From Bacteroides oleiciplenus YIT 12058 (GTDB lineage Bacteria > Bacteroidota > Bacteroidia > Bacteroidales > Bacteroidaceae), in the NCBI RefSeq assembly GCF_000315485.1, contig NZ_JH992944.1:84751-148750 (forward strand): a stretch of DNA of 64,000 nt. The letters are read 5' to 3'. Below the pieces are notes generated by a model, which did no database searches, had not been told where the DNA came from, and saw only the letters and a list, made by a program, of their open reading frames with translations. Positions 32,656 through 42,024 of the stretch are shown here, piece after piece. How positions within the stretch are numbered: position 1 is the stretch's first letter; each line of letters starts with the position of its first letter. The position numbers and the translations under genes are program-made.

Positions 32656-33552
32656 ATGAAAACCCTGATAGTGCTTATTGGACCGACCGGAGTCGGAAAG
32701 ACCGAACTCAGCCTACGGCTGGCAGAGCATTACCACACTTGCATCATTTCCGCTGACTCCCGTCAACTCTATGCCGACCTGAAAATAGGTACAGCAGCCC
32801 CTACCCCTGAACAACTGCAACGTGTGAAGCACTACCTTGTTGGCACATTGCAACTTACCGACTATTACAGCGCTGCCCAATACGAGGCGGAAGTACTGAA
32901 ACTTCTGGATACTTTATTTACCGAACAAGACACCGTACTGCTTACCGGTGGCTCCATGATGTACGTAGATGCCGTATGCAAAGGCATTGACGACATCCCT
33001 ACCGTAGATGCGGAAACGCGCCAGTTGATGCTGCACAAGTACGAAACGGAAGGTTTGGAGAGACTCTGCGCAGAACTGAAATTGCTTGATCCGGAATATT
33101 ATAAAATAGTAGACCTGAAGAATCCGAAGCGCGTGATTCATGCATTGGAAATATGCTACATGACGGGAAAGACTTACACCTCCTTCCGCACCCAACAAAA
33201 GAAAGAACGTCCTTTCCGTATTGTGAAGATAGGCTTAACACGTGACCGTGAAGAACTCTACGACCGCATCAACCAACGAGTGGAGCTCATGATAGAAGAC
33301 GGACTGATAGAAGAAGTCAAACAAGTATATCCATACCGGACACTCAACTCCCTGAATACGGTAGGCTACAAAGAGGTATTCAAGTATCTTGATGGAGAAT
33401 GGACGCTGCCTTTCGCTATAGAGAAAATCAAGCAGAATTCACGCATCTATTCACGCAAGCAGATGACATGGTTCAAGAGAGATGAAGAAATTCGTTGGTT
33501 CCATCCGGAACAAGAAACGGAGATACTGGCATACCTCCGTTCGGTGATGTAA
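32656..33552 (+). CDS. miaA: tRNA dimethylallyltransferase
   Basis: Adds the dimethylallyl group to A37 of tRNAs reading UNN codons. 298 residues: P-loop GPTGVGKTELS (~8-18), SADSRQLYADLKIGTA, LTGGSMMYVDAVCKG, the DLKNPKRVIHALEI segment and SLNTVGYKEVFKYLDG. Somewhat short for the family but complete; Bacteroides often has two MiaA copies and this could be the shorter one. It ends 3 bp before the convergent hydrolase gene's stop. Confidence 0.92.
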   Translation: MKTLIVLIGPTGVGKTELSLRLAEHYHTCIISADSRQLYADLKIGTAAPTPEQLQRVKHYLVGTLQLTDYYSAAQYEAEVLKLLDTLFTEQDTVLLTGGSMMYVDAVCKGIDDIPTVDAETRQLMLHKYETEGLERLCAELKLLDPEYYKIVDLKNPKRVIHALEICYMTGKTYTSFRTQQKKERPFRIVKIGLTRDREELYDRINQRVELMIEDGLIEEVKQVYPYRTLNSLNTVGYKEVFKYLDGEWTLPFAIEKIKQNSRIYSRKQMTWFKRDEEIRWFHPEQETEILAYLRSVM

Positions 33553-33555
33553 TAT

Positions 33556-34806
33556 CTATTCTGCTTCAAGTAAACTCTGATAAATCATTCTTATCGACGC
33601 ATCCAGCTCTTCATAAAGCTTCGGTATTGCTTGGGTATCGAGACTTCCCTTTTTCCGCCATTCTTCTAATAATGGTTTTGTAGTACGGAATACTTCATCT
33701 TCCACAGAAGTAAGCGTTGTCATATAGCCATCGCCTTTCTCCGGACTATACAGCCGTTCCCAATTCAGATAACGTCCGGTTCCCATCCCTTGCTTATAGC
33801 TGAAAACCCGATCTGCCAGACGAAGCGACCAGTCGCTAAGCGGGGCGGCCTTACATTCTTTATTGAGACGAACCAACTCAGGAAGTAGTTTATCGGCACC
33901 TTTCACCCAAAGCGGAATGGCTATTCCGGTGGGAGGATAACCAAGCAGCGTCCACATGGTTGTGAGTTCCGCCTTCTCACCCGGCTTCACACCTTGTACC
34001 ACTGCGGAACACGACGTACTGCTACGCGGAATGAAATCCTGGTCAATAAACCAGCCTGACGCCTGCGGACGGTTATACGCGCCATTACGCAAATCAATAT
34101 CAAGCATACGGTTGCGAAATGAACGCGACAAGTCATTGAAGATGAACTGCGGTGTGATACTACCTGTGGCCGAAGCTTTCATTAACACCTGGTCTGCTTC
34201 CATATATCGCACATATCCGGCACCTTCGTTCACTTTACCTGCAAAGGAAAAGTTGGTACGGGCAACATAGCCATAAGGAGCATCCTTAGGATTATTAGCA
34301 TCATACATGATGTACTTCTGATAATCCACCTCAAACATAACCGCGCCACCTTTCGCATCAATCACACCTAAATTGGCCTCAATATAACTGGGCTTGGAGA
34401 TGGTATCCAAGAAATGACAGAAATCCTCTACAGTGGCACAAACTTCGAGCGCACGATAGATAATGCGTCCATTGGCAGCTCCCCGCTCCTCACCATCTTT
34501 CACGTCCACCAAGTTATAAGACTGAGTATTCATCAAAGCAAATCCTGCAGAATTAGTTCCCATCCATGCTTCTTTCAGATACGCATTATCACTATTCACT
34601 ACAGCAATGAAATCATACTTTTCGCCTTTCACGTAGTCAATATGATTTCGCATGAAGTCCGTATCGCGGTTCTTCCAAAGCAAAGGGCGACCATCAGGAG
34701 TAACTTTACCTGATACTACAGCAGAGGTACAGGCCAGCACAGAGTCAGTAAGCAAGAGTGCGGTTGCCACCACACACAGAATTAATAAGGAGGTGCGTTT
34801 CAACAT
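33556..34806 (-). CDS. secreted C45/linear-amide hydrolase family protein (Ntn-type)
   Basis: 416 residues. The signal peptide ends ...SVLA and the next residue is Cys (CTSAVVSGKVTPDGRPLLWKNRD). In the Ntn hydrolases of the choloylglycine / acyl-CoA:6-APA acyltransferase group, such an N-terminal Cys is the nucleophile, and RPLLWKNRDTD is the conserved following motif. Signal peptide removal, rather than self-cleavage, may expose it here. Substrate (bile salt, acyl amide or other) cannot be told. It is divergent from the lipoprotein gene at 34948. Confidence 0.8.
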   Translation of the reverse strand: MLKRTSLLILCVVATALLLTDSVLACTSAVVSGKVTPDGRPLLWKNRDTDFMRNHIDYVKGEKYDFIAVVNSDNAYLKEAWMGTNSAGFALMNTQSYNLVDVKDGEERGAANGRIIYRALEVCATVEDFCHFLDTISKPSYIEANLGVIDAKGGAVMFEVDYQKYIMYDANNPKDAPYGYVARTNFSFAGKVNEGAGYVRYMEADQVLMKASATGSITPQFIFNDLSRSFRNRMLDIDLRNGAYNRPQASGWFIDQDFIPRSSTSCSAVVQGVKPGEKAELTTMWTLLGYPPTGIAIPLWVKGADKLLPELVRLNKECKAAPLSDWSLRLADRVFSYKQGMGTGRYLNWERLYSPEKGDGYMTTLTSVEDEVFRTTKPLLEEWRKKGSLDTQAIPKLYEELDASIRMIYQSLLEAE

Positions 34807-34892
34807 AAATCATCAGGTATTAGGAAGTCGATACAAAAATAAGAAATTCAGATAATAAAGAGCCTGAATAAATGAGAATTATTTGGTTTATA

Positions 34893-34923
34893 TTGGATAT
34901 CCCTATAATAATACCTACTTTTG
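34893..34923 (+). promoter_or_regulatory. complete -33/-7 promoter; sets the start of the thioredoxin-like lipoprotein
   Basis: TTG (34893-34895), 20 nt, then TACTTTTG (34916-34923). The frame is open upstream to 34921, inside the -7 box, so the ATG at 34948 is the start. Confidence 0.7.
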
Positions 34924-34947
34924 AACACAACTAAAACGAAGGAAACC

Positions 34948-36123
34948 ATGAAACAATTCCTCCCAACGGCGTTACTAACGTCCATGCTGTTAATCAGTTC
35001 CTGCACTACAATTCCCGCCTTTCGGATAGATGCCACAACACAAGGCATACAGGCAGGAGATACGCTTATCTTTACCCACCACTCATTGCCCGACTGGAAG
35101 GAAGTTAGCTATGACACGCTTATTACTACCAGGGAAGGAAAGTTTTCTTTTAATAAAATAATCGGTAAAACAAGCCTTTATAATATTGTATATCGTCCTT
35201 CCCAGGCCGAGCCCCTGCCCTATTGCAATCGCGGCTTTTCGTTTTATGTCCGCCCGGGCGACCATTTGAAGGTGAAAGGCAATATTGAATTCTTCCCTGC
35301 CATGCACAAAGAAGGCGGAATGTATGACGACCCGCGCCTGCAACGCATCCTTACCCTGGAAGACAGCATAACGGTGGAGATGAACAAACTCTATCGCAAA
35401 CTACGCCATTTTGCCGATTTACGGGGTACTCCGCAGGCTAACCCGGATTCGATGATATACTATAACCAAGCTTACAGACAGTGCCGCTCCAAAGAATTGA
35501 GCGAAGCCCGGCGCAACTTCTACAACACAGCGGACGATAGCGAATACGCTGCCTTGGAATATATGCAGGCTCTCCATGAAATACCATACAAGGAGGCTCA
35601 GGAAAGATTTACCCGCTTCATACCCGAAGTCCAGTCATCTACTACCGGAAAGATAATAGAGCAGTTGCTTAAGGTCATGAAAAATATAGAACCGGGAAAC
35701 ACTCCAAGTGAATTTACCGTTATTGCTGCCGACAGCAGTCGTATATCCTTATCGGACTATCGGGGCAAATATCTGCTTATCTATCATTGGGGATATGGTT
35801 GTCCGGGCACTACCTGGGTGCATCCGCGCCTCTTGGAGCTCTACGCAAAGTATCATGACAAAGGGTTCGAAATCCTGGGATTTACCGGGGATGAACGTCC
35901 TCAAAATCTTTCCGGAGATGCGGAAGTAACTGCACTCTATTTCCCACCCTGGCCCACTGTGTATACAGAACAAAAAGAAAATAGCTTTATAGCAACCGAC
36001 TATTACTTCAACGGAGTTCCCATCCTGATGGTGATTTCGCCCGAAGGCAAGACACTCCTGCGAGGGTATAGCGACATATATCAACCGCTCAAAGATTTAC
36101 TGGAAAAAGAAATGGGTGAATAA
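34948..36123 (+). CDS. lipoprotein with degenerate thioredoxin-like domain
   Basis: 391 residues from the chosen start. Lipoprotein signal MKQFLPTALLTSMLLISSC (Cys ~19), an N-terminal beta-rich region like DUF4369 (~30-130, with IQAGDTLIF), helical middle, then a TlpA/AhpC-type thioredoxin fold (~250-390: NTPSEFTVIAADSSRISLSDYRGKYLLIYHWGYGCPGT, and FNGVPILMVISPEGKTLLRGY). The redox motif is CPGT instead of CxxC, so the resolving Cys is missing and normal disulfide exchange is unlikely. Close relatives with intact CGPC lie in the operon at 37-42 kb. Confidence 0.8.
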   Translation: MKQFLPTALLTSMLLISSCTTIPAFRIDATTQGIQAGDTLIFTHHSLPDWKEVSYDTLITTREGKFSFNKIIGKTSLYNIVYRPSQAEPLPYCNRGFSFYVRPGDHLKVKGNIEFFPAMHKEGGMYDDPRLQRILTLEDSITVEMNKLYRKLRHFADLRGTPQANPDSMIYYNQAYRQCRSKELSEARRNFYNTADDSEYAALEYMQALHEIPYKEAQERFTRFIPEVQSSTTGKIIEQLLKVMKNIEPGNTPSEFTVIAADSSRISLSDYRGKYLLIYHWGYGCPGTTWVHPRLLELYAKYHDKGFEILGFTGDERPQNLSGDAEVTALYFPPWPTVYTEQKENSFIATDYYFNGVPILMVISPEGKTLLRGYSDIYQPLKDLLEKEMGE

Positions 36124-36137
36124 AAAAGCTGTAATGC

Positions 36138-36168
36138 TTGACTTTGGCTTACGAATGTAGTATATTTG
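36138..36168 (+). promoter_or_regulatory. promoter of a small RNA candidate
   Basis: TTG (36138-36140), 20 nt, TATATTTG (36161-36168): both elements with ideal spacing, in an intergenic gap. Confidence 0.65.
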
Positions 36169-36174
36169 TGACCG

Positions 36175-36239
36175 TAATCCTGATTTAGATTCGGGAAGAA
36201 GACAGTGAGAGGAGTGACACAAGTTACTCCTCTTTTTTT
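36175..36239 (+). ncRNA. candidate small RNA 1
   Basis: A compact unit: ideal promoter, then about 65 nt, ending in the perfect hairpin AGAGGAGT/ACTCCTCT (36208-36233) followed by T7. No ORF fits. It lies just after the lipoprotein gene and just before array C. Start is estimated from the promoter. Confidence 0.5.
36208..36239 (+). terminator. rho-independent terminator
   Basis: 8-bp perfect stem AGAGGAGT / ACTCCTCT with a 10-nt loop and a run of seven T's. Confidence 0.8.
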
Positions 36240-36263
36240 GTATAACATAGTAAGAAATCAAGG

Positions 36264-36384
36264 AAAACACACCTTGTTTTCAGTCAAAACATACGATGTA
36301 ATCACTCAAAACATACCATCTACCGGAGCAAAACAAACGATGTAAACAGGGTAAACACACCATCTATTTCAGAAAAACAAGAAC
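36264..36384. repeat. 11-bp-periodic intergenic array (array C)
   Basis: Eleven exact 11-bp blocks. Alternate blocks start AAAACAtAC: AAAACACACCT, AAAACATACGA, AAAACATACCA, AAAACAAACGA, TAAACACACCA, AAAACAAGAAC; the blocks between are TGTTTTCAGTC, TGTAATCACTC, TCTACCGGAGC, TGTAAACAGGG, TCTATTTCAGA. The clean repeat is 22 bp with an 11-bp half-step. It lies between small RNA 1 and the plug-domain gene. Confidence 0.85.
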
Positions 36385-36484
36385 GGAAAAGCCGAAGCTC
36401 TCCCGTTCTATTAATATTCCGTAAATCTGCTCTTGACAAAATTCTGGCAACTATTCAGGCTTGGTAGTTACAGACAATCGCTGT

Positions 36485-37090
36485 TTATTCATATTCTCCC
36501 CTGATAAAAATTATTGGCTTGATATATACTTCCAATATCCCATCCGCTCCGGTTTTCACTTCCATTTGTTCAATATCCGTCTGGTAGGCGGTTCGTGCAG
36601 GAACTTCTTTGCCGTCAATATAGTAACGTACATTTCGTCTATCTACGCCCTTTGATTTCAATAAATCATCAATCTGTTTCGTTGCCCTTTCTTCCTTTAC
36701 CCGCTCTTTGGACTTCAATGTAACAATTATAACCCCATTTATACCACGTGTTCCATAGATTGCAGTGGCCGAAGCATCTTTCAAAATCTCAATACTTTCA
36801 ATATAATCAGGATTCAGTGCAGCGAAGATTTCGGAAGGAAGCTCCACTTTATTCACGATAAATAAGGGTTCATTGGTTCTGATAGGAGCATAGTCTCTGA
36901 TAACCAAAGTACTGTCTCGCTTCGGAGACTGCGTCACAAGAGTTTTATTTTTCAAAGTATCTTTGAAAAGCACACCCTCCTTCATCAAAGGAGTTCCAGC
37001 ATGGACAGATATAGCGACAGATATCACTAATAATAGAAATACTCCCCAAAAGAAGCTATATCCCTGGCGAATTCGTTTTCCTTGTCTCAT
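36485..37090 (-). CDS. stand-alone plug-like domain membrane protein
   Basis: 201 residues. One N-terminal membrane or signal segment (~10-30), then a TonB-receptor-plug-like module: PLFIVNKVELPSEIFAALNPDYIESIEILKDASATAIYGTRGINGVIIVTLKS (~73-125). There is no beta-barrel, so it is not a receptor. A second, weaker copy of the idea follows (YYIDGKEVPARTAYQTDIEQMEVKTGADGILEVYI), so it may be two tandem plug-like repeats. The same module occurs twice in the M56 protein upstream in this operon, which suggests a shared partner. Last gene of the BlaI/M56 group, after a 92-bp gap. Confidence 0.75.
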   Translation of the reverse strand: MRQGKRIRQGYSFFWGVFLLLVISVAISVHAGTPLMKEGVLFKDTLKNKTLVTQSPKRDSTLVIRDYAPIRTNEPLFIVNKVELPSEIFAALNPDYIESIEILKDASATAIYGTRGINGVIIVTLKSKERVKEERATKQIDDLLKSKGVDRRNVRYYIDGKEVPARTAYQTDIEQMEVKTGADGILEVYIKPIIFIRGEYE

Positions 37091-37182
37091 AGCATTATCT
37101 TTTAAGTGATTAGATTATAAACCGTCTCAAACAAAATTACTTAAAAGTAATGACTTAAACAAAGAAATAAGAAACAAAGTGT

Positions 37183-37947
37183 CTATTCGGCAGACAATTC
37201 CTTCAATTTATCAAACAGAAACTCGCGCTTACTCGCGTTCGTACCTTCATCCCAATAACGAATGATGCCTTTTTTATCAACCAGCAAAGTAGTCGGCGTC
37301 ACCTGTACCTTAAACAGATTGAAGAAGAACAGTTCGTCAGCTATATGGGTAAAGAGGAAGGGACGGTTTTCAACAATCTTCTTTATCTGTTCCGCCGTGT
37401 TCCAGGTAGTAGAGAAATAAGTCACATCCGGACAAACTTTCATCCACTCGTTCAGATCCGACATTTCCTTGATGCAGGGTCCGCAACCAGTATGCCAGTA
37501 ATTCAGGACAAAAGGCTTTCCAAGTATATCAGCTTTTGTCCAAACGCGGCCTGTCGTGTCCGTTACTTTAAAGTCCGGAAATGGCTTTCCCACCCATTCG
37601 TCAAGAGTAACCGAATTACTAGCTATCCCCAGCACAGGAGCCTTTCCCGAACGGGAAATTCTCAAAAGCTCTTCCCCACCGGGCACCTCTTCCACCGGAA
37701 TCCGATATTTTATTGCGTACTCCGGTAAAGTCTTTCCCTTACCCAATCTAATCTCCCAAGCAGAGTGTCCTTCGTCATCTTGTAGCATAGCAAGACGATC
37801 TCCTTCTGCACTCCTGACTCCCGGTGGCATACCATTAAAGAAATATCCATCGATAAGATAATATTTATCACTGGTAGTCTGGGCAGAGCAAAGCCCCACC
37901 CAAACAAACATCATAGAGAGAAACAAAAAGAGAGAATTCCGTTTCAT
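37183..37947 (-). CDS. TlpA-like thioredoxin-fold protein
   Basis: 254 residues: signal peptide ending CSAQ (~1-23), a short beta-rich N-terminal part with PPGVRSAEGDRLAML, then a TlpA/ResA-type thioredoxin domain (~115-250) with GKPFPDFKVTDTTGRVWTKADILGKPFVLNYWHTGCGPCIKEM. The CGPC motif is intact, so periplasmic disulfide reduction is likely. The end carries TPTTLLVDKKGIIRYWDEG with the cis-Pro. Sixteen bases downstream of the M56 gene. Confidence 0.88.
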   Translation of the reverse strand: MKRNSLFLFLSMMFVWVGLCSAQTTSDKYYLIDGYFFNGMPPGVRSAEGDRLAMLQDDEGHSAWEIRLGKGKTLPEYAIKYRIPVEEVPGGEELLRISRSGKAPVLGIASNSVTLDEWVGKPFPDFKVTDTTGRVWTKADILGKPFVLNYWHTGCGPCIKEMSDLNEWMKVCPDVTYFSTTWNTAEQIKKIVENRPFLFTHIADELFFFNLFKVQVTPTTLLVDKKGIIRYWDEGTNASKREFLFDKLKELSAE

Positions 37948-37963
37948 ATAAAAATAGATTTGA

Positions 37964-40144
37964 TTATTCGTCTTTTAAAGTGATTGTGACCTTCGGTGCA
38001 ACTTTCACCTTAGCAGTCTTCATACCCACATAGGAAGCTACCAGCTTATCTCCCTTTGAGACAGATATGACAAAACGTCCATCTACATCAGTAATTGTTC
38101 CTTTGTTTGTTCCTTCAATCAAAACAGCAGCACCCACAATAGGTTCTCCATCCTTATCCTGTACAATGCCTTCAATCTTCATACCGTCGTTCACGGGAAC
38201 ATACATAACGCCTTTGTTTTTCTTACTAGTGATGTAAATCGTCCCTTTGCTATTCTCATCTTTCCTTACCTCGATACTTTCTATCTGGTCGACCGACACC
38301 ACTTCATCCAGTTCTTTCCCTTCCATATCCATTTTTACACCATCGACATAAACGGTCAAATCATCCTTAGAAGCAGGATTATCCCCCATAAAAACCTTCC
38401 ATTGCTTCTTATTATCTGCCTTAATTGATATATTCGACTTACCTGCCCCCTTCACTGTCAGAGAAGTAGCTGCCTTATCCACATCCTTTGTTCCTATAAT
38501 CATAGGATATGGCTCTTGCTTCAAAGTAATCAGAATTACACCATTCTTCCCCTTTTCACCATATAACTTAGTAGCTGATTCATCTTTCAAAACAGACATA
38601 CTTTGTATGCTTTCTGGCTTCAATGCCCCCATCACAGACGAAGCCACCTCTTTACCATCTACAATGAACAATGGCACTTCCGTTCCACTACCAGTTCCCA
38701 CTCTTCTGTCTACTGTTACTGATTGAGAAACCGTCACTTCCCCGCCTTCCAGTCTAAACAACACCGGCATTGTAAATTTCACTGCTACCGCCTGTCCCTT
38801 CTGCATTCCCGGCTTCCACTTCGGCATCGACTTCACCAATCGGATAGCCTCAGCATCCAGTTCTTTATCTACCGAACGGATAACTTTAGGTTCCGTCACA
38901 TTTCCTCCTTTATCAACAACGAACTGCACCGTGACACGCCCTTGCGTACCGTTTTTCTTTGCAGATTCAGGATATTTCATATTCTTCTGAATATACTCTA
39001 AGGCAGCAGGCATTCCTCCATCAGGATATTCCGGCATCTGTTCAACCATTTCAAAAACCGGAGAACCTTTCAGTTTGTCACTCACCTCCACAGGTATATA
39101 CTTCACCTCTACCGGCTTCGTTGTATCTTTCAAGACTGTACTCATCTGTACTGCTTCTTCGGCAGTTTTTGTGGCTTTTGCTTCCACAATTGCTGTCAAA
39201 TCATTAACTTTGACGGCAGAAATCTCTTCTGCGGTTTCCGAGATTTCAGGACGGGCAAAAGCAGTAACTGCAATCGCAGCTACCGGAAGTATATACAGAT
39301 ACTTCAACTTCGCCCACGGATTCGATTTTTCTTTTAACATCATAGTGATACGTTTTTTAAGTTTACTGTGATTAAAGCTGTTGGCCATAGAGTAGAGCCT
39401 TGTGCCAACAGCTTTTTTAATTAATAATAATTGGTATTGTTTCGCGTCAACGCCTTTTTCAATCACTGTTTCATCTGCTTCATACTCATGGATATTCTGC
39501 AATTCCTGCTTCAGCAGCCACGAAGCCGGATTGAACCATTGAAAAAATATACAAATATCTGCCACCAGCAAATCCCACGAATGCCGATTCTGGATATGAG
39601 CCAATTCATGGATAAGTATCTCACGCCCGTTCTCATCCAAATCTTTCTGCGAGATAACGATATACTTCATCCAACTGAACGGAGCTATATCATGGTCATG
39701 TACAATCAAAGTTACTTTTTCTTTGCCACCGGTATATTTTTCAAGTTGTTCTTTCCTACCCGACCGTAGCAGGCCACCCAATTTCAACAGTGAATACCCA
39801 TTTCGGAAGGCAAAAAACAAAATACCGGTCAGATACACCAATAGTGCCACTTGTATCCAAGTCACCGTCACTTCCTCTGCCTGCAACTCTGCCGTGTTTG
39901 CAGTGTTCATCATGTCTGCCAGCATCAGCCACTGCTCCAGGGTCATCATTGTTTGATGGACCTCTGTCTGTTTCTCCACAGTCACCTCCACCAGCGGCAA
40001 GAGGCATGACAGTAACAATATGCTCAGTAATGCCACCCGGTTGAAACGATGAAACGTTTCGCGGCTCAGCAATAAGCGGTAGAACAGGTAGAACACCGCC
40101 AGACAAACCGACGACTTCAATATATAGACAAAGAAAATTCCCAT
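37964..40144 (-). CDS. M56 (BlaR1-type) metallopeptidase fused to TonB-C, plug-like and CPD modules
   Basis: 726 residues. Residues ~1-115 and 265-290 carry the membrane helices of BlaR1/MecR1-type proteins; the zinc site is EILIHELAHIQNRHSWD (HExxH, ~178-195) with EYEADETVI. Then a TonB C-terminal domain (~370-475: MPEYPDGGMPAALEYIQKNMKYPESAKKNG, KPGMQKGQAVAVKFTMPVLF), a plug-like module (~495-545: PLFIVDGKEVASSVMGALKPESIQ, then KNGVILITLK), a second shorter one (~600-640) and a C-terminal carboxypeptidase regulatory-like domain (VQDKDGEPIVGAAVLIEGTNKGTITDVDGRF). M56 proteases relieve BlaI repression; BlaI is encoded in the same operon. The extra modules suggest sensing through envelope contacts. 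Confidence 0.85.
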   Translation of the reverse strand: MGIFFVYILKSSVCLAVFYLFYRLLLSRETFHRFNRVALLSILLLSCLLPLVEVTVEKQTEVHQTMMTLEQWLMLADMMNTANTAELQAEEVTVTWIQVALLVYLTGILFFAFRNGYSLLKLGGLLRSGRKEQLEKYTGGKEKVTLIVHDHDIAPFSWMKYIVISQKDLDENGREILIHELAHIQNRHSWDLLVADICIFFQWFNPASWLLKQELQNIHEYEADETVIEKGVDAKQYQLLLIKKAVGTRLYSMANSFNHSKLKKRITMMLKEKSNPWAKLKYLYILPVAAIAVTAFARPEISETAEEISAVKVNDLTAIVEAKATKTAEEAVQMSTVLKDTTKPVEVKYIPVEVSDKLKGSPVFEMVEQMPEYPDGGMPAALEYIQKNMKYPESAKKNGTQGRVTVQFVVDKGGNVTEPKVIRSVDKELDAEAIRLVKSMPKWKPGMQKGQAVAVKFTMPVLFRLEGGEVTVSQSVTVDRRVGTGSGTEVPLFIVDGKEVASSVMGALKPESIQSMSVLKDESATKLYGEKGKNGVILITLKQEPYPMIIGTKDVDKAATSLTVKGAGKSNISIKADNKKQWKVFMGDNPASKDDLTVYVDGVKMDMEGKELDEVVSVDQIESIEVRKDENSKGTIYITSKKNKGVMYVPVNDGMKIEGIVQDKDGEPIVGAAVLIEGTNKGTITDVDGRFVISVSKGDKLVASYVGMKTAKVKVAPKVTITLKDE

Positions 40145-40158
40145 ATTGATGTACTATT

Positions 40159-42003
40159 TTATAATTTACTCAATTCTTCTTTTATCATTTCTGCACCGGG
40201 GAAACCGGTAACTTTATATGCAATATTCCCTTCCCTGTCTACAATAAAATAAGTAGGTATTCCGGGATATTCATACAGTTTTCCCATAGCAGAACTTTGT
40301 TCACTGGTAATCCGGTAGTGTATACCGTGAATATCAGGTATTGTGATTTTCCATTTTCCTTCGGGTGAAGATTCATCCGCCACATAAACATACACCACAT
40401 CCTTCAATTCTTCCTTAACCGGCTGTAAGCTTTTCATTGCCCTTATGCAGGGTCCACACCAAGTATTCCACATATCTATCAATACCACCTTTCCACGATA
40501 CGGGCGGGTGATAGTAATTATAAGGTTATCTGCCGTAACTAAAGTATCCAGTTGGCAAATGGTATAACCGGTTTTCTTTGCACTTTCCGCAAGCAAATCT
40601 ACTATTTTTTGATTCCGGATATTCAAAGCTTTCTTTATTTCCGGTTCGGCAATACTATCCAAAGTCAACAATTGCTCCTCGCTCAACGGCTTCACTCGGG
40701 CAAGAGCATCCCCTAAAGGTTTTGCACGCAAAACGTCCTCCCAGATAGATTCCGGTTCAAACTTCCCTTTGAAATTTTCGGTAGCCACGCGTACAAAATC
40801 CGGATAACTTCCATAGCGGATATAAGGCGAATGAGTAAAATCCAGTTTCAGAATTTCGTCATAATAGCTTTCATCCACTGTCATGTCTGCCCGCTTCACC
40901 CCTTTCTTTCCAGAAATCATCGGTGCATAACTGATATTACCTTTATATCCATTGATGGCAAAGAAATACGACATTTCCAGCTTAGTTATCAGATAAGTAT
41001 GCGCAGCATCGCTCAATGACTTATTCTTCAATATGTCTGCACGATATTTTTCGTAAATCTTAGTCACATATTTCTTATACTGATTGGGAGTAACTCCACA
41101 AATATTCTCATAGAAATTCTCAGCACTATATATATTCATTAATGAACCATATTTTGCCAGTTCCGTATTCAATCCGGCATAGGTCCCTTCAAACCAAACA
41201 AGTTGTCCTTTTTCTTTCTTCCCGAACAGACGGGTTTCGGACCAGAAAATCGCCGGTAAATTTAAAGTCACTACAAGTTCACCGCCCGGGACAAGAAATA
41301 ATTCAAAACGCTTTTTCCCTACCCGCAAAGTAGCTTCACCGGGCAACAGCAAATTTGTTTCATACCGGAAACTGCCATCTTCAGCTATTGGGATTGATTG
41401 TCCGAATATGTCGAAGAACAACCAGTCCGTACAATTAAAATTCAAAACGGTTCCATATCTTGAATTATATCCCAATATCCGCCCGCGTATCACCGTCTTT
41501 CCATTTTTCAGTTCAGGGTCAGGCAAAGGCTGGGAATAATCTAACTGCTGGTTCAGAAGTTTTTCAGGTACTCCGATATCAGGCTTTTTCCCGTCCAGAC
41601 GCACTCCGTATATACACCAGCCCTTATCATCCGAATCCGGCATTTCCATGAAATCGAAACTTTCCGCATCCATAGGGAGCGGTTCAAATTTCAGTGTCAC
41701 GGGCAACTCACCCGAAGCCGGTACTCGTGTCCACAATTGTTTAGAGAAACCATCGCCCCCTAAATATGCATATCTTTTTCCGGCAACCTGCAAAATCGTT
41801 GTCGAATCTATTCTCACATCATCGCCCGAGATAGAATATATTTTTGCATCCACCCACGTTGTATCCTTGCCCAACGTCACTTTCTCTATTTCAAGTTGGC
41901 TACCGCTAGCTGCCATGAAATAAGGTGCTTTCACTGTTTTCTTTGCCTGTAAACCTACGCAAACAGCTACCAGGACCAAACAAGTTATCGCAATGTTTTT
42001 CAT
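40159..42003 (-). CDS. TlpA-like thioredoxin protein with long N-terminal region
   Basis: About 614 residues. Signal peptide (MKNIAITCLVLVAVCVGLQA), a long mostly beta N-terminal region (~30-450, with carbohydrate/DUF4369-like pieces such as SVGKKRFELFLVPGGELVV), then a TlpA-type thioredoxin domain (~475-614) with RGKVVLIDMWNTWCGPCIRAM and PGIPTYFIVDREGNIAYKVTGFPG. CGPC is intact. An ATG 12 bp upstream (42015) is possible, but GGAG before the ATG at 42003 and the signal peptide favour the latter. It lies between blaI and the M56 gene, so its expression is likely under BlaI control. Confidence 0.85.
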   Translation of the reverse strand: MKNIAITCLVLVAVCVGLQAKKTVKAPYFMAASGSQLEIEKVTLGKDTTWVDAKIYSISGDDVRIDSTTILQVAGKRYAYLGGDGFSKQLWTRVPASGELPVTLKFEPLPMDAESFDFMEMPDSDDKGWCIYGVRLDGKKPDIGVPEKLLNQQLDYSQPLPDPELKNGKTVIRGRILGYNSRYGTVLNFNCTDWLFFDIFGQSIPIAEDGSFRYETNLLLPGEATLRVGKKRFELFLVPGGELVVTLNLPAIFWSETRLFGKKEKGQLVWFEGTYAGLNTELAKYGSLMNIYSAENFYENICGVTPNQYKKYVTKIYEKYRADILKNKSLSDAAHTYLITKLEMSYFFAINGYKGNISYAPMISGKKGVKRADMTVDESYYDEILKLDFTHSPYIRYGSYPDFVRVATENFKGKFEPESIWEDVLRAKPLGDALARVKPLSEEQLLTLDSIAEPEIKKALNIRNQKIVDLLAESAKKTGYTICQLDTLVTADNLIITITRPYRGKVVLIDMWNTWCGPCIRAMKSLQPVKEELKDVVYVYVADESSPEGKWKITIPDIHGIHYRITSEQSSAMGKLYEYPGIPTYFIVDREGNIAYKVTGFPGAEMIKEELSKL

Positions 42004-42024
42004 AATCTCCGGCATTTAAAGTTA

